A DNA stretch of 47,184 nucleotides from Burkholderiales bacterium (GTDB taxonomy: Bacteria > Pseudomonadota > Gammaproteobacteria > Burkholderiales > Usitatibacteraceae). The DNA lies in assembly GCA_017853245.1 (NCBI GenBank), contig JAFMJY010000004.1, positions 1 through 47,184 of the forward strand, written 5' to 3'. A model generated the notes under the pieces. It did not search any database and was not told the DNA's origin. It saw nothing but the letters and a program-made list of their open reading frames with translations. Position numbers and translations under genes: made by a program. Below are positions 11,198-19,897 of the stretch, one piece after another (within the stretch, counting starts at the first letter, position 1; each line of letters starts with the position of its first letter).

Positions 11198-11644
11198 ATG
11201 TACAAGCGCATCGTTCTTGCCTACGACGGGTCGGAAGCGGGGCAGGCGGCCCTGGTGGATTCGCGCGAGCTGGCTGGCCGCGATGGCGCCGAGCTCTACG
11301 TGATTGCCGTGGTGCCCCCGCCGCTCGAGTTCGCGGGCGGCGAAGTGGGTATCTACGACAGCGGCCAGGAGGATCGAGAGCGCACCGAGTACCAGGGCAT
11401 CCTGGACCAAGGCATCTCGCGGCTCGCCGAAATGGGCTTCGCGGCGCAGGGCAAGGTGGTGGTGGGAGACGCCGTGGACCAGATCGTTCGCCATGCCGAG
11501 GCTGTGAATGCGGACTTGATCGTGGTTGGCCATCATCGGGAAAAGAGCTGGGCGGCGCGCTGGTGGCGTGGCTCGGTGTCCAAATCGCTCGTCGAGCATT
11601 CCCCCTGCAGCGTGCTGGTGGTCATCCACCGCAGCCCTGCCTGA
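11198..11644 (+). CDS. Universal stress protein, UspA family
   Basis: A 148-residue single-domain Usp protein. It starts MYKRIVLAYDGSEAGQAAL, the standard first strand and loop, and ends with GSVSKSLVEHSPCSVLVV, the typical last helix and strand. The ATP-binding G-x2-G-x9-G(S/T) motif is partly altered: VVGHHREKSWAARWWRGS has His where the second Gly is expected, so nucleotide binding may be weak. These small cytoplasmic proteins are induced by starvation and stress. The start has a near-perfect AAGGAGG site. It could be read through from parC, but the strong ribosome site also fits an independent unit. Confidence 0.92.
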   Translation: MYKRIVLAYDGSEAGQAALVDSRELAGRDGAELYVIAVVPPPLEFAGGEVGIYDSGQEDRERTEYQGILDQGISRLAEMGFAAQGKVVVGDAVDQIVRHAEAVNADLIVVGHHREKSWAARWWRGSVSKSLVEHSPCSVLVVIHRSPA

Positions 11645-11660
11645 GCCAAGCGGGCCCGAA

Positions 11661-12872
11661 TTGAGCGCGAGCGAAACAACCTCGATCCCTGGCACGCGCG
11701 CGCAGGCCCCCGCATCGCCGCCGTCGCGGCTTCGCCACATCCTGTCGCTCGACGATTTCGAGCGGGCGGCCGAGCGGTACCTTCCGAAGCCGGTGTTCGC
11801 CTATGTCTCGGGTGGCGTCGAGGACAACGTTTCACGGGAGGGGAACCGGGCCCAATTCGAGCGGTGGCGTTTCGTGCCGCGCATCCTCAGGGGCGTCGGC
11901 AAGCGGTCTCAGAAGACAGTGCTGCTGGGGAAGGAATACGACCACCCGTTCGGCATCGCGCCCATCGGCATCGCCGCGCTCTATGCCTACCGGGGGGACC
12001 TCGTGCTTGCCCGCGCTGCGAAGGCTTCGGGCATTCCCATGGCGATGAGCGGCTCGTCGCTGATTCGGATGGAGGATGTCGCAGCCGAGGCGCCGGATGC
12101 CTGGTTTCAGGCATATGTGACCGGGGAGGGAAAAACCATTCGCGAGGTCGTCGGCCGAGCGGCGGATGCTGGGTTTGGCACCCTCGTGCTCACCGTGGAT
12201 GTGCCGGCGTCCGGCAACCGCGAAAACAATGTGCGGGCGGGGTTCTCGACCCCGTTGCGGCCGAGCCCGAGCCTCGCGTGGCAAGGCATCAGCCATCCCG
12301 GCTGGCTGTTCGGGACGTTTCTCAAAACCATTGCCCGACACGGCATGCCGCACTTCGAGAACAACTACGGCCGTCGTGGCGCGCCCATCTTGTCCTCGAG
12401 CGTGCTGCGGGACTTCTCGGACCGCGGCAATCTCGACTGGCGCCATCTGGAGCTGATCCGCGGCATCTGGAAGGGCAGGCTGGTAGTCAAAGGCGTCCTG
12501 CATCCCGACGATGCCCGGCGCGCCATCGAGCACGGCGCCGATGCCATTGGCGTCTCCAACCACGGCGGGCGCCAGCTGGACCACGTGGTCTCGCCCTTGG
12601 CGGTGTTGCCGGACATCGTGGCGGCTTGCGGGGAGGTGCCCGTGATCTTCGACAGCGGCATCCGCCGAGGCACGGATGTGTTGAAGGCCCTCGCGCTGGG
12701 CGCGCGTTTCGTCATGCTGGGGCGCCCCTTCGGCTATGCCGCCTCGATCGGAGGCGAGGAGGGCGTGCGTCACGCCATTCGCATTCTTGCCACCGAAGTC
12801 GATCGCGACATGGCGATGCTGGGGCTGCGGGATCTCTCGGAGATCAGCGGGGATTTCCTGCGCCCGGCTTGA
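11661..12872 (+). CDS. FMN-dependent alpha-hydroxy-acid oxidase/dehydrogenase
   Basis: About 403 residues; a TIM-barrel flavoenzyme of the LldD / glycolate oxidase / mandelate dehydrogenase family that oxidises L-2-hydroxy acids to 2-keto acids. Family landmarks: LDDFERAAERYLPKPVFAYV near the N-terminus, the catalytic His301 and substrate-binding Arg304 in SNHGGRQLD, and the phosphate-binding tail DSGIRRGTDVLKAL and LGRPFGYA. I chose the TTG at 11661 because the only earlier ATG (11526) would bury 119 bases in the uspA gene and adds non-homologous sequence; no strong ribosome site is visible, so the start is uncertain. It converges with a second hydroxy-acid dehydrogenase of the unrelated Ldh family. 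Exact substrate unknown. Confidence 0.85.
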   Translation: MSASETTSIPGTRAQAPASPPSRLRHILSLDDFERAAERYLPKPVFAYVSGGVEDNVSREGNRAQFERWRFVPRILRGVGKRSQKTVLLGKEYDHPFGIAPIGIAALYAYRGDLVLARAAKASGIPMAMSGSSLIRMEDVAAEAPDAWFQAYVTGEGKTIREVVGRAADAGFGTLVLTVDVPASGNRENNVRAGFSTPLRPSPSLAWQGISHPGWLFGTFLKTIARHGMPHFENNYGRRGAPILSSSVLRDFSDRGNLDWRHLELIRGIWKGRLVVKGVLHPDDARRAIEHGADAIGVSNHGGRQLDHVVSPLAVLPDIVAACGEVPVIFDSGIRRGTDVLKALALGARFVMLGRPFGYAASIGGEEGVRHAIRILATEVDRDMAMLGLRDLSEISGDFLRPA

Positions 12873-12896
12873 GGCGTTCGGCGGCGAGTTCGAGGC

Positions 12897-13919
12897 TCAG
12901 GCTCTCGCTGCCAAGGCGGTGAGCTGCGTGTGCAAGTCGTCTGCTATCACCACGCCTTCAAGGCGGTTTCTCTTCAGGGTGTCGAGCTCCATCTCCCCGG
13001 GCAAGCGCACGGGAATGGAAGCCTCGGCTCGCGGGGTGTCGTGCACGATGGCCACAAAATCCGCCATGCGCTCTGCCAGCCATTCGGGATTTCCCAGACG
13101 CCTCGTGTCGATGGCAATGAAGAAATGGCCGAGGTTCTGAGGCCGCTCCGGGTGTTCCGACCACGATTCCACGTGGGTGAGATACGCTGCGCCGGAGAGC
13201 AGGCCGGCAAACAGGTCGACGATTAGCGCCAGGCCATAGCCCTTGTAGCCGCCGATCGGCAGAAGGAAGCCATCCAGCGCGGCTCGCGGATCCGTTGTAG
13301 CGCGGCCCTGTGCGTCGGTGGCCCAGGTCTCGGGTATCACACGGCCGCTTTTCAGGGCATCGCGGATCTTGGCGCGCGCCACGACTGACAGCGCCATGTC
13401 GAGGATGATGGGCCGGCCTCCGGGGTGCGGGAGACCGAAACCCAGCGGGCTGTTGCCGAGCCGGGCCTCGGCTCCCCCGGTAGGCGCGATGGTGGTCGTG
13501 GCGTTGCTGCCGATGATGGTGGCGAAGCCCTGCTCGGCCGCAATGAGGCAATAGGGCGCGATGGGCCCGAAATGATTGCTCGCGCGCACGAAGGCGGCGC
13601 CGATGCCTGCTTCCCTCGCGCAATCGAGGGCGGCCGCAAGCGCGCGTTGGCCGACGACCGGGCCCATGCCGTTGGCGCCGTCGACACGGCAGAGGGCCGG
13701 AGCCACGCGTTCCACGGAAATGGCCGCCCGGGGGGCGATACCCCCGAGTGGCACACGCTCCGCGTACGAGACGATTCGCGAAGTGCCGTGCGTGTGCAGG
13801 CCAAGCAGGTCCGCGGTCACGAGAATGGACGCCGCGCAAGCTGCATCCTCCTTGCCCAGCCCGGCGCCATGCAGGGCCGATCGCGCGAGCGCTGTCAGCT
13901 CGCTTTCGGAAAGCTTCAC
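12897..13919 (-). CDS. Ldh-family (malate/lactate/ureidoglycolate-type) NAD(P)-dependent oxidoreductase
   Basis: A 340-residue enzyme of the MdlDH fold, unrelated to the Rossmann-type lactate dehydrogenases. Signature parts are DLLGLHTHGTSRI with the catalytic His region, VVGQRALAAALDCAREAGIG, the VRASNHFGPIAPY strand with conserved Asn-His, and the C-terminal GYKGYGLALIVDLFAGLLSG. The family reduces or oxidises 2-keto/2-hydroxy acids with NAD(P). The start codon is GTG, ten bases after the stop of the Bug gene, so the two form a minus-strand operon. Together with the convergent FMN oxidase, hydroxy-acid turnover is the likely local theme; the substrate is not known. Confidence 0.87.
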   Translation of the reverse strand: MKLSESELTALARSALHGAGLGKEDAACAASILVTADLLGLHTHGTSRIVSYAERVPLGGIAPRAAISVERVAPALCRVDGANGMGPVVGQRALAAALDCAREAGIGAAFVRASNHFGPIAPYCLIAAEQGFATIIGSNATTTIAPTGGAEARLGNSPLGFGLPHPGGRPIILDMALSVVARAKIRDALKSGRVIPETWATDAQGRATTDPRAALDGFLLPIGGYKGYGLALIVDLFAGLLSGAAYLTHVESWSEHPERPQNLGHFFIAIDTRRLGNPEWLAERMADFVAIVHDTPRAEASIPVRLPGEMELDTLKRNRLEGVVIADDLHTQLTALAARA

Positions 13920-13929
13920 GCGCAGCCGG

Positions 13930-14889
13930 TCAGTCCGCCTTGATGTTGGCCGTTTTCACCACGCGGCCCCAGCTGTCGTACTCGCGCTTGATGTAGGCGG
14001 CGAGCTCGGCGCGGCTGGTGGGCTGGGGCTCGAGAAAGTGTTTGGCGAGCGCCTCCTTCACCTCTGGCGCGCTCAACGCCTTGACCAACTCTCGGTTCCA
14101 TCGATCGAGGATCGGTACCGGCACCTTGGCGGAGGTAACGAAGGCATACCAGTTGGCCGCCTCGAAGCCTGGAAAGCCGGATTCCGCAATGGTGGGAACG
14201 TTGGGCAGGAAAGGCGAGCGCTTCAGGCCCGTGGTGGCAATGGCGCGGAGCTTGCCAACATCCATGTGGGGTCCTGCAGTGGAGTGGGTCGAGTAATAAG
14301 AGTCGATTCGGCCCGCGAGCAGGTCCGTCATGGCCGGGCCGCCGCCCTTGTAGGGCACGTGCAGCGTGTCGACCCCGGCGCGCTCGTTGAACAGCTCGCC
14401 CGCAAGGTGCGAGGCGCTGCCAATGCCGGTGGAGGCGAACGATACGGTGCCGGGCTTCTTTTTTGCCAGCGCGATGAAGTCGGCGAGCGACCTGGCCGGA
14501 ACCTCGGCGTTCACCACCAGCACGTTCGGGAACGTCACCGCCATCGACAGAGGCGCGAGGTCCTTGAGGGGGTCGTAGCCCAGCTTCGGGAACAGGTGCG
14601 GGGAGACGGAGAGCGGGCCGACGGAGCCCATTAGAATCGTGTAGCCATCCGCCGGGCCATTCGCCATCGCGGCGTGAACGATGTTGCCGCCCGCGCCAGC
14701 CCGATTCTCGACCACGACCGACACGCCGAGGTTGTCGGCAAGCTTCTTCGCAATGATCCGGGCCGACGTGTCGGCAGCCCCTCCAGGGGCAAAGCCAACG
14801 AGGAGCGTCACGGTTCTGGCGGGGAAATCGGCCTGGGCAAAGGCGAATCCGGCGAGGGCAGTTACCAACAACGCAAGCAGTCGCTTCAT
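13930..14889 (-). CDS. Bug/TctC-family periplasmic solute-binding protein, Sec signal
   Basis: A 319-residue carboxylate-binding receptor. The first 19 residues form a Sec signal peptide (MKRLLALLVTALAGFAFAQ), then the hallmark FPARTVTLLVGFAPGGAADT. Ligand-loop motifs FASTGIGSASHLAG and HVPYKGGGPAMTDLLAG are present and the full length is normal. A GAGGAG ribosome site precedes the ATG. It is the first gene of a two-gene minus-strand operon with the Ldh-type oxidoreductase, and is divergent from tcuA across only 33 bases, so one control region probably serves both sides. That arrangement suggests the ligand is a di- or tricarboxylate handled by TcuA/TcuB. No TctA/TctB genes are near. Confidence 0.9.
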   Translation of the reverse strand: MKRLLALLVTALAGFAFAQADFPARTVTLLVGFAPGGAADTSARIIAKKLADNLGVSVVVENRAGAGGNIVHAAMANGPADGYTILMGSVGPLSVSPHLFPKLGYDPLKDLAPLSMAVTFPNVLVVNAEVPARSLADFIALAKKKPGTVSFASTGIGSASHLAGELFNERAGVDTLHVPYKGGGPAMTDLLAGRIDSYYSTHSTAGPHMDVGKLRAIATTGLKRSPFLPNVPTIAESGFPGFEAANWYAFVTSAKVPVPILDRWNRELVKALSAPEVKEALAKHFLEPQPTSRAELAAYIKREYDSWGRVVKTANIKAD

Positions 14890-14922
14890 GGGCTCCTCCT
14901 CAAAGTTGATAGGATTCTACCC

Positions 14923-16317
14923 ATGACGCATCGGAATGATTGCGATGTCCTGATTCTGGGTGGCGGCAATGCGGCCCTATGCGCGGCTCTCACAGCCCGG
15001 CGGGCTGGCGTTTCCGTGATGCTCATCGAGTCAGCGCCCATTGCCTATCGTGGCGGCAACAGCCGCCACACGCGCAACATGCGCACGATGCACGAGGGGC
15101 CGCTGCCGCCCCTCACGGACGCGTATCCGGAAGAGGAGTACTGGCAGGACCTCCTGAAGGTGACAGGGGGCCTCACCCAGGAGCCGCTTGCGCGCATGGC
15201 CATTCGAGGCACGGTGAGCCATGTTCCATGGATGATCGAGAACGGCGTGCGCTTCCAGGCGCCGCTGACCGGAACGCTGCACCTCTCCCGCACCAATGCG
15301 TTTTTTCTGGGTGGGGGCAAGGCGCTAGTGAATGCCTATTTTCGCGCTGCAGAGTCGCTGGGCGTCGACATCCACTACGAGACCGAGGTGGTGGATTTGC
15401 TCTGGGAGGGCAACGCTTGCGTCGGCGTAGTGGTTGCCAAAGGTGGCTCGCAGCGCGAAATTCGCGCCAAGTCGGTGGTGCCCGCCACGGGCGGCTTCGA
15501 GTCGAACCTCGAATGGCTGCGCGAGGCCTGGGGCCCCGTCGCCGACAATTTCCTCATTCGCGGCACGCCCTACAACCGAGGCGTGGTGCTCAAGCGGTTG
15601 CTCGAGGCCGGCGCAGAGCAGGTCTCCGACCCCACGCAGGGCCACTACGTCGCAATCGACGCGCGCGCGCCCAAGTTCGATGGTGGCATCGTCACGCGCG
15701 TGGATGCAGTGACGCTCGGCATCGTCGTCAACGCCCGCGGCGAGCGTTTCTACGACGAGGGCGAGGATTTCTGGCCCAAGCGCTATGCGATCTGGGGGCG
15801 CCTCATCGCCAACCAGACAGGGCAGGTGGGGTATTCGATCATCGACTCGAAAGCCATAGGGCGGTTCATGCCGCCCGTCTACCCCCCCGAGAAAGCTCAC
15901 ACGCTCGCGGAGCTTGCGGTCAAGCTCGGGCTCGACGCCGCCGCGCTCGAGCGAACGGTGGCTGGCTTCAATGCAGCCGTTCGCCCGGGCACTTTCGACC
16001 ATACGGTGTTCGACGATTGCCGCACGGAGGGGCTCGACCCGCCGAAGACGCACTGGGCGCGGGCGATCGACACGCCGCCGTTCTATGGCTATCCACTGCG
16101 CCCTGGCCTTACGTTCACGTATCTCGGCGTGAAGGTGGACGAGCGCGCGCGCCTCATCATGAAGGACGGCAAGCCGGCCGCCAACGTGTTTCCAGCAGGA
16201 GAGATCATGGCGGGCAACATTCTGGGCAAGGGCTATCTCGCCGGCATCGGCATGGCCATTGGCACGACGTTCGGGCGAATCGCCGGAGAGGAGGCGGCTC
16301 GTCATGCGCGTTGCTGA
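14923..16317 (+). CDS. tcuA: FAD-dependent tricarballylate dehydrogenase-like protein
   Basis: About 464 residues, close to the 467 or so of Salmonella TcuA, which oxidises tricarballylate to cis-aconitate. The N-terminus has the dinucleotide-binding ILGGGNAALCAALTARRAG followed by an acidic strand end (IES), and the rest matches the fumarate reductase/succinate dehydrogenase flavoprotein fold: GGNSRHTRNMRT, VVPATGGFESN, and the C-terminal FPAGEIMAGNILGKGYLAG with the FAD-contacting Gly-rich loop. The ATG at 14923 gives a start immediately before the first beta strand. It overlaps tcuB by 14 bases. Enzyme assignment relies on pairing with TcuB; a related dicarboxylate is possible. Confidence 0.84.
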   Translation: MTHRNDCDVLILGGGNAALCAALTARRAGVSVMLIESAPIAYRGGNSRHTRNMRTMHEGPLPPLTDAYPEEEYWQDLLKVTGGLTQEPLARMAIRGTVSHVPWMIENGVRFQAPLTGTLHLSRTNAFFLGGGKALVNAYFRAAESLGVDIHYETEVVDLLWEGNACVGVVVAKGGSQREIRAKSVVPATGGFESNLEWLREAWGPVADNFLIRGTPYNRGVVLKRLLEAGAEQVSDPTQGHYVAIDARAPKFDGGIVTRVDAVTLGIVVNARGERFYDEGEDFWPKRYAIWGRLIANQTGQVGYSIIDSKAIGRFMPPVYPPEKAHTLAELAVKLGLDAAALERTVAGFNAAVRPGTFDHTVFDDCRTEGLDPPKTHWARAIDTPPFYGYPLRPGLTFTYLGVKVDERARLIMKDGKPAANVFPAGEIMAGNILGKGYLAGIGMAIGTTFGRIAGEEAARHARC

Positions 16318-17443
16318 GCGCCCCAGCCTCGAGGAGCTCGTTGCCGAGGCGCAGCGTGTGCTGGCGATCTGCAACGCCTGCCGCTACTGCGAGGGCTATT
16401 GTGCGGTGTTTCCCGCATTGCAGCGTCGGCTGGAGTTCACCGACCGGGACGTGCATTACCTGGCGAACCTTTGCCACAACTGTGGCGCCTGCCTGCACGC
16501 CTGCCAATACGCGCCGCCGCACGAGTTTCAGTTGAACTTTCCGGGAACGCTTGCCCGGGTGCGCGCCCGCACCTACGAGCACTACGCCTGGCCGGCGCCC
16601 CTCGGGCGCCTATACCGCCAGAACGGCGTCACGGTAGCGCTGGCGCTGGTGGTGGGCCTCGCACTGATCCTGGGTGTGATGGGTTGGCAGAACAGCCCCG
16701 GTGCTTTCTTCGCCGCCCACCCGCTGGAGAAGGGCTCGTTCTATGCCGTGATGTCGCACGGCACCATGGTGGCCCTGTTCGGGACGGTTTCCGTGTTCGT
16801 GCTGCTGGCTTTCTTGATGAGCTTCCTGGGGTTCTGGCGAGGCCTCGGCGAGCGGCCGGCGGACGTCATCCAGGGTGGCCCGGTTGCGCATGCCGCCCAC
16901 GATGCCTTCACGCTCAAGTACCTCGATGGAGGGGGCGAGGGCTGCTACAGCGAGGGAGCGGCACCCAGCAACATGCGGCGACTGCTGCATCACCTCACGT
17001 TCTACGGGTTTCTGCTGTGCTTTGCGGCAACCTCCGTGGCGACTGTCTATCACTACGCTCTCGCCCGCCCCGCGCCGTACCCGTTCCTGAGCGTCCCGGT
17101 GCTGCTAGGCACGCTGGGCGGAATCGGGCTCATCATCGGCCCCGTCGGCTTGATGTGGTTGCGGCGCAACCGAAACCCGGACCTGGGTGATGCCTCTCAA
17201 AGGAGCATGGACGTCGGTTTCCTTGCCCTTCTTCTTCTCACCAGCGCCTCGGGCTTGGCGCTGCTCGGCCTACGCGAAAGCGCGGCCATGGGGGGGCTGC
17301 TGGCGTTGCACCTGGGCACCGTGATGGCCCTGTTTCTCACCATGCCATACGGAAAGTTTGCGCACGCCCTGTATCGAATGGCGGCGTTGGTTCGCTATCA
17401 CGTTGAGCGACGCCGCCCAGCACTTTCCACAGGCGCGGAGTAG
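16304..17443 (+). CDS. tcuB: TcuB/CitB-like membrane iron-sulphur protein
   Basis: About 379 residues. The N-terminal part carries two 4Fe-4S motifs, Cys23/26/29/33 in CNACRYCEGYC and Cys57/60/63/67 in CHNCGACLHAC; the rest has about six hydrophobic helices with scattered His residues, as in the TcuB/CitB family. TcuB is known to reoxidise the FADH2 of TcuA and pass electrons to the quinone pool at the inner membrane. The ATG at 16304 sits behind GGAGAGGAGG and overlaps the end of tcuA, so the two are coupled. No TcuC transporter or TcuR regulator follows; the gene converges on a PrsW-like gene 13 bases on. Confidence 0.86.
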   Translation: MRVAERPSLEELVAEAQRVLAICNACRYCEGYCAVFPALQRRLEFTDRDVHYLANLCHNCGACLHACQYAPPHEFQLNFPGTLARVRARTYEHYAWPAPLGRLYRQNGVTVALALVVGLALILGVMGWQNSPGAFFAAHPLEKGSFYAVMSHGTMVALFGTVSVFVLLAFLMSFLGFWRGLGERPADVIQGGPVAHAAHDAFTLKYLDGGGEGCYSEGAAPSNMRRLLHHLTFYGFLLCFAATSVATVYHYALARPAPYPFLSVPVLLGTLGGIGLIIGPVGLMWLRRNRNPDLGDASQRSMDVGFLALLLLTSASGLALLGLRESAAMGGLLALHLGTVMALFLTMPYGKFAHALYRMAALVRYHVERRRPALSTGAE

Positions 17444-17456
17444 GCCTCGCCTCGCG

Positions 17457-18467
17457 CTAGGCGCCCAAGAGACGCAGTTGCCAGATCTCCCGCGCGCCCA
17501 AGTTCAGCATCGGACGAATCGACAGCATCGCCGCCTTGCCAACCGTGCTCTCCAGCACATCCAACTCGGCGAGCTTGGCTTTCGATTCCTCATCCAGCGG
17601 CGCATCCATGCCCTGTTCGCGAAGCATCAGCAGGCCCTTGGCGCGGAGGGCTAACTCCGTGTGCAGGCGCAGGTAGCAGACGATATCCACGACCGCGAGC
17701 GGATCGAAGCGGTCCTTGAGTGAGTGCAAGTATTGGCCGACTGGCGATTCCGTCAGGCGTCCCTCGTTGATGAGGTCCAGCAGTTCCACGTTGGCATCAA
17801 AGCCGCTGCCGAGCCAGGACTGCAGTTGCCGCTCGCTGCTCTCAAACACGAAATAGAAGAGCGGCGGCAGCGCCACCGCCATTCCGGCCGCCTGGATCAT
17901 GGGCGAGAGCAAGAACTGGTTGAAGGCGCCATGGAGTACCACCGCAAGGGCGAAGCCAGGTAGCAGCACCAGCAAGGTGGGGGTCTTGCCGGGCCCGACG
18001 CGGGAGAGGGCGAGCATCGCGAAAAGTGCGGTGGCACCGCCATGCATCAACGCGGTGCCGCAACCTCGCACGAGCCAAGTGGCGAGGCCCAGCTCCGGCC
18101 GCGTGTAGAGGTAGTACAGGTTCTCCGCCACGGCGAACCCGGTTCCGACCGCAAAGCCCGCGATGGCCGCATCCACCACGAAGCCAAGGCGGTGGGTTCG
18201 GATCAGCGCGTAGACGATCGAGGCCTTGAGCAGTTCCTCGATCACGGGCGCGATGTAGAGGCTCAGAGTCTCGAGATCGATCTCCAGCCATTCCATGGCG
18301 CCCACATTGAGGACATAGCTCGCACCCACCAACGCCACGCCCGCGCCGATGAGCAGTCCCACGACACGCAGGGAGACAAGCTTGTAGCTGTCGAGGTAGA
18401 GCAGGACGCCGAGGAGCGCCAGAACGGGCAGGAGGCCGACCACGATGCGAAGCAGGATGTCGACCAT
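17457..18467 (-). CDS. PrsW-family intramembrane metalloprotease-like protein
   Basis: A 336-residue inner-membrane protein with about eight helices in the first 220 residues and a soluble, charged C-terminal tail of roughly 110 residues. The PrsW motifs are present: Glu77-Glu78 in APVIEELLKA, FAVGTGFAVAENLYYLY with Glu115-Asn116, and RGCGTALMHGGATALFA with His142. PrsW of Bacillus cleaves an anti-sigma factor within or near the membrane; other members belong to the CPBP/Abi superfamily and their substrates are unknown. The soluble tail is longer than in the Bacillus protein. It lies 34 bases downstream of the truncated barrel gene on the same strand. No anti-sigma factor gene is nearby. Confidence 0.8.
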   Translation of the reverse strand: MVDILLRIVVGLLPVLALLGVLLYLDSYKLVSLRVVGLLIGAGVALVGASYVLNVGAMEWLEIDLETLSLYIAPVIEELLKASIVYALIRTHRLGFVVDAAIAGFAVGTGFAVAENLYYLYTRPELGLATWLVRGCGTALMHGGATALFAMLALSRVGPGKTPTLLVLLPGFALAVVLHGAFNQFLLSPMIQAAGMAVALPPLFYFVFESSERQLQSWLGSGFDANVELLDLINEGRLTESPVGQYLHSLKDRFDPLAVVDIVCYLRLHTELALRAKGLLMLREQGMDAPLDEESKAKLAELDVLESTVGKAAMLSIRPMLNLGAREIWQLRLLGA

Positions 18468-18501
18468 GGCGTTCTGTGTCCTCTGTCAGCGCGGGGGGTG
18501 G

Positions 18502-19785
18502 CTAGAGAATCTTGAGCGAGATCATCCACTCGTCGCCCGCGCGCTTGCCGCCACGAAAGCCCGTGGCATAGCCGACCGAAAGGGTCATGTCGTACCAGTG
18601 CAGCACGCTGAAGCGCAGGTCCCATTGGGTGCCGAGGCTTGCGTAATCCTTGCGAAGGCTGGAGGAGGTGGGATCCGTCCAAAGCGCAGAGGCGAAGACG
18701 GCACCGCGAAGCCACGCCGCATAGGCACCGGGCGTGCCCAGCCGCTCGAAGATCACCGGCGGCAGGTTCACCTCCACCATTGGCCTCACGAAGCTCTTTC
18801 CGGAGATTTCGTTCAAGCCGAAGCCGGGCAGGGCGTAGTAGTCCCGGTAGCGCTTGATCTCGCGGTTGTCGACGTAGTTGTTGCCGAAGCCGCCGAAATA
18901 CCAGTTTGCGAAGGGGTCCGACCGGTCGCCGCGGGAAGCGCCGCCCACGGTGCGCAACCAGACCGACGCGTGGTTGAAGGGAAGGGGCATGCCGTAGTCG
19001 AGTCCCGCGCGCGCCTGGGGAACCGGGTCCCCCTTGGCGCGGTTGGCGTGCAGCACGGCTTCGTAGTTGAGGCCCTTGTCGTCTTCCACCGCCCCGAGCG
19101 AGCGCTTGGGGTTGGCGTGTCGGAAAGCCACCTCGCCAAACCATAGCTTGTCGGATGTGCTGCCGACGTTCTGGGCATCCGGCAGCGTGTCGATCTTGTC
19201 GTAATAGGCGAGCGTGGTCTCGATGCGCGAGAGCAGCGGCGGGTCGTAGGCGAACCAGTGCGTGTGGTTCACCTTGGCGGCAAGGCCCTTTCGCGCCCGC
19301 TTGGTGGGCCCGAAGATGTCGTAGAAGTCGGAGCGGTTCCAGGAGAGCGAGGCAGCCCAGTTCAGGTACCGGGCGTTGAGCTCCACGTGCGCCTTCTCAT
19401 CTTCCTTGAGCTTGCTGTCGGGCGTGTAGGCAGCGATGGCAGAGAAGTTCGAGAACCCTGCTGGGTCGGAGAAATTCGCCCGCACGCCAGCACCCACGGC
19501 GCCCCGGTAGCCCTGCAGGATGGGAAAGACGTTTTCCTTCTCGACGTGTCGAAGCGGGTGATACGGGCCTTGCCGCGTGATGAGCTTGGTCTCGTCAATC
19601 GTTGAGGGAGACGGCACCTGCCACTTCTTCACGATGGGGTGCTTCTCGGCGACCTCATTGCCCAGAAACCGGATGGCGCTAACGTCCTTGAGCGGCTTCG
19701 GGTCGATGATGCCGGGGACGAATCCGTCGCCGGTGTAGGCGAGCACCAGCAGGCGGCCTCCGGTGGTGGGCAAGTTAGACTTCAT
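18502..19785 (-). pseudogene. 3' part of an outer-membrane barrel gene, 5' end lost at tRNA-Leu
   Basis: The open frame codes for 427 residues. From about residue 90 onward it reads as an outer-membrane beta-barrel: amphipathic strands with alternating aromatics, tight turns and a C-terminal strand ending in EWMISLKIL. The first 60 or so residues (GRLLVLAYTGDGFVPGI and following) look like the last blade or linker of a larger periplasmic protein and there is no signal peptide, so as it stands the product could not be exported. Upstream the same frame closes at a stop inside the tRNA-Leu gene (19834-19836). I infer a decapitated member of a longer beta-propeller-plus-barrel family. A short functional protein cannot be excluded. 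Confidence 0.6.
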
Positions 19786-19800
19786 TATCCAGCACCTGCC

Positions 19801-19887
19801 GCCCGGGTGGCGAAACTGGTAGACGCAAGGGACTTAAAATCCCTCGGCCTGAAGGCCATACGGGTTCGACTCCCGTCTCGGGCACCA
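19801..19887 (+). tRNA. tRNA-Leu (anticodon TAA)
   Basis: An 87-base class II tRNA with encoded CCA. The acceptor stem pairs GCCCGGG with CTCGGGC (one G-T pair), the anticodon stem GGGA/TCCC encloses CTTAAAA with anticodon TAA, a long variable arm (CGGCCTGAAGGCC region) follows as expected for leucine, and the T-arm is CGGGTTCGACTCCCG. Discriminator base is A. It is transcribed on the plus strand, opposite to both flanking protein genes, and lies directly at the break point of the truncated barrel gene. Confidence 0.97.
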
Positions 19888-19897
19888 CCCCACTAAC

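Noticed and set aside
11526-11660. Upstream ATG start for the hydroxy-acid oxidase
   Set aside because: It would overlap uspA by 119 bases and add residues that do not resemble the family N-terminus.
12873-12896. Search for a terminator between the convergent hydroxy-acid enzymes
   Set aside because: The 24-base gap contains no stem of useful length and no T-run.
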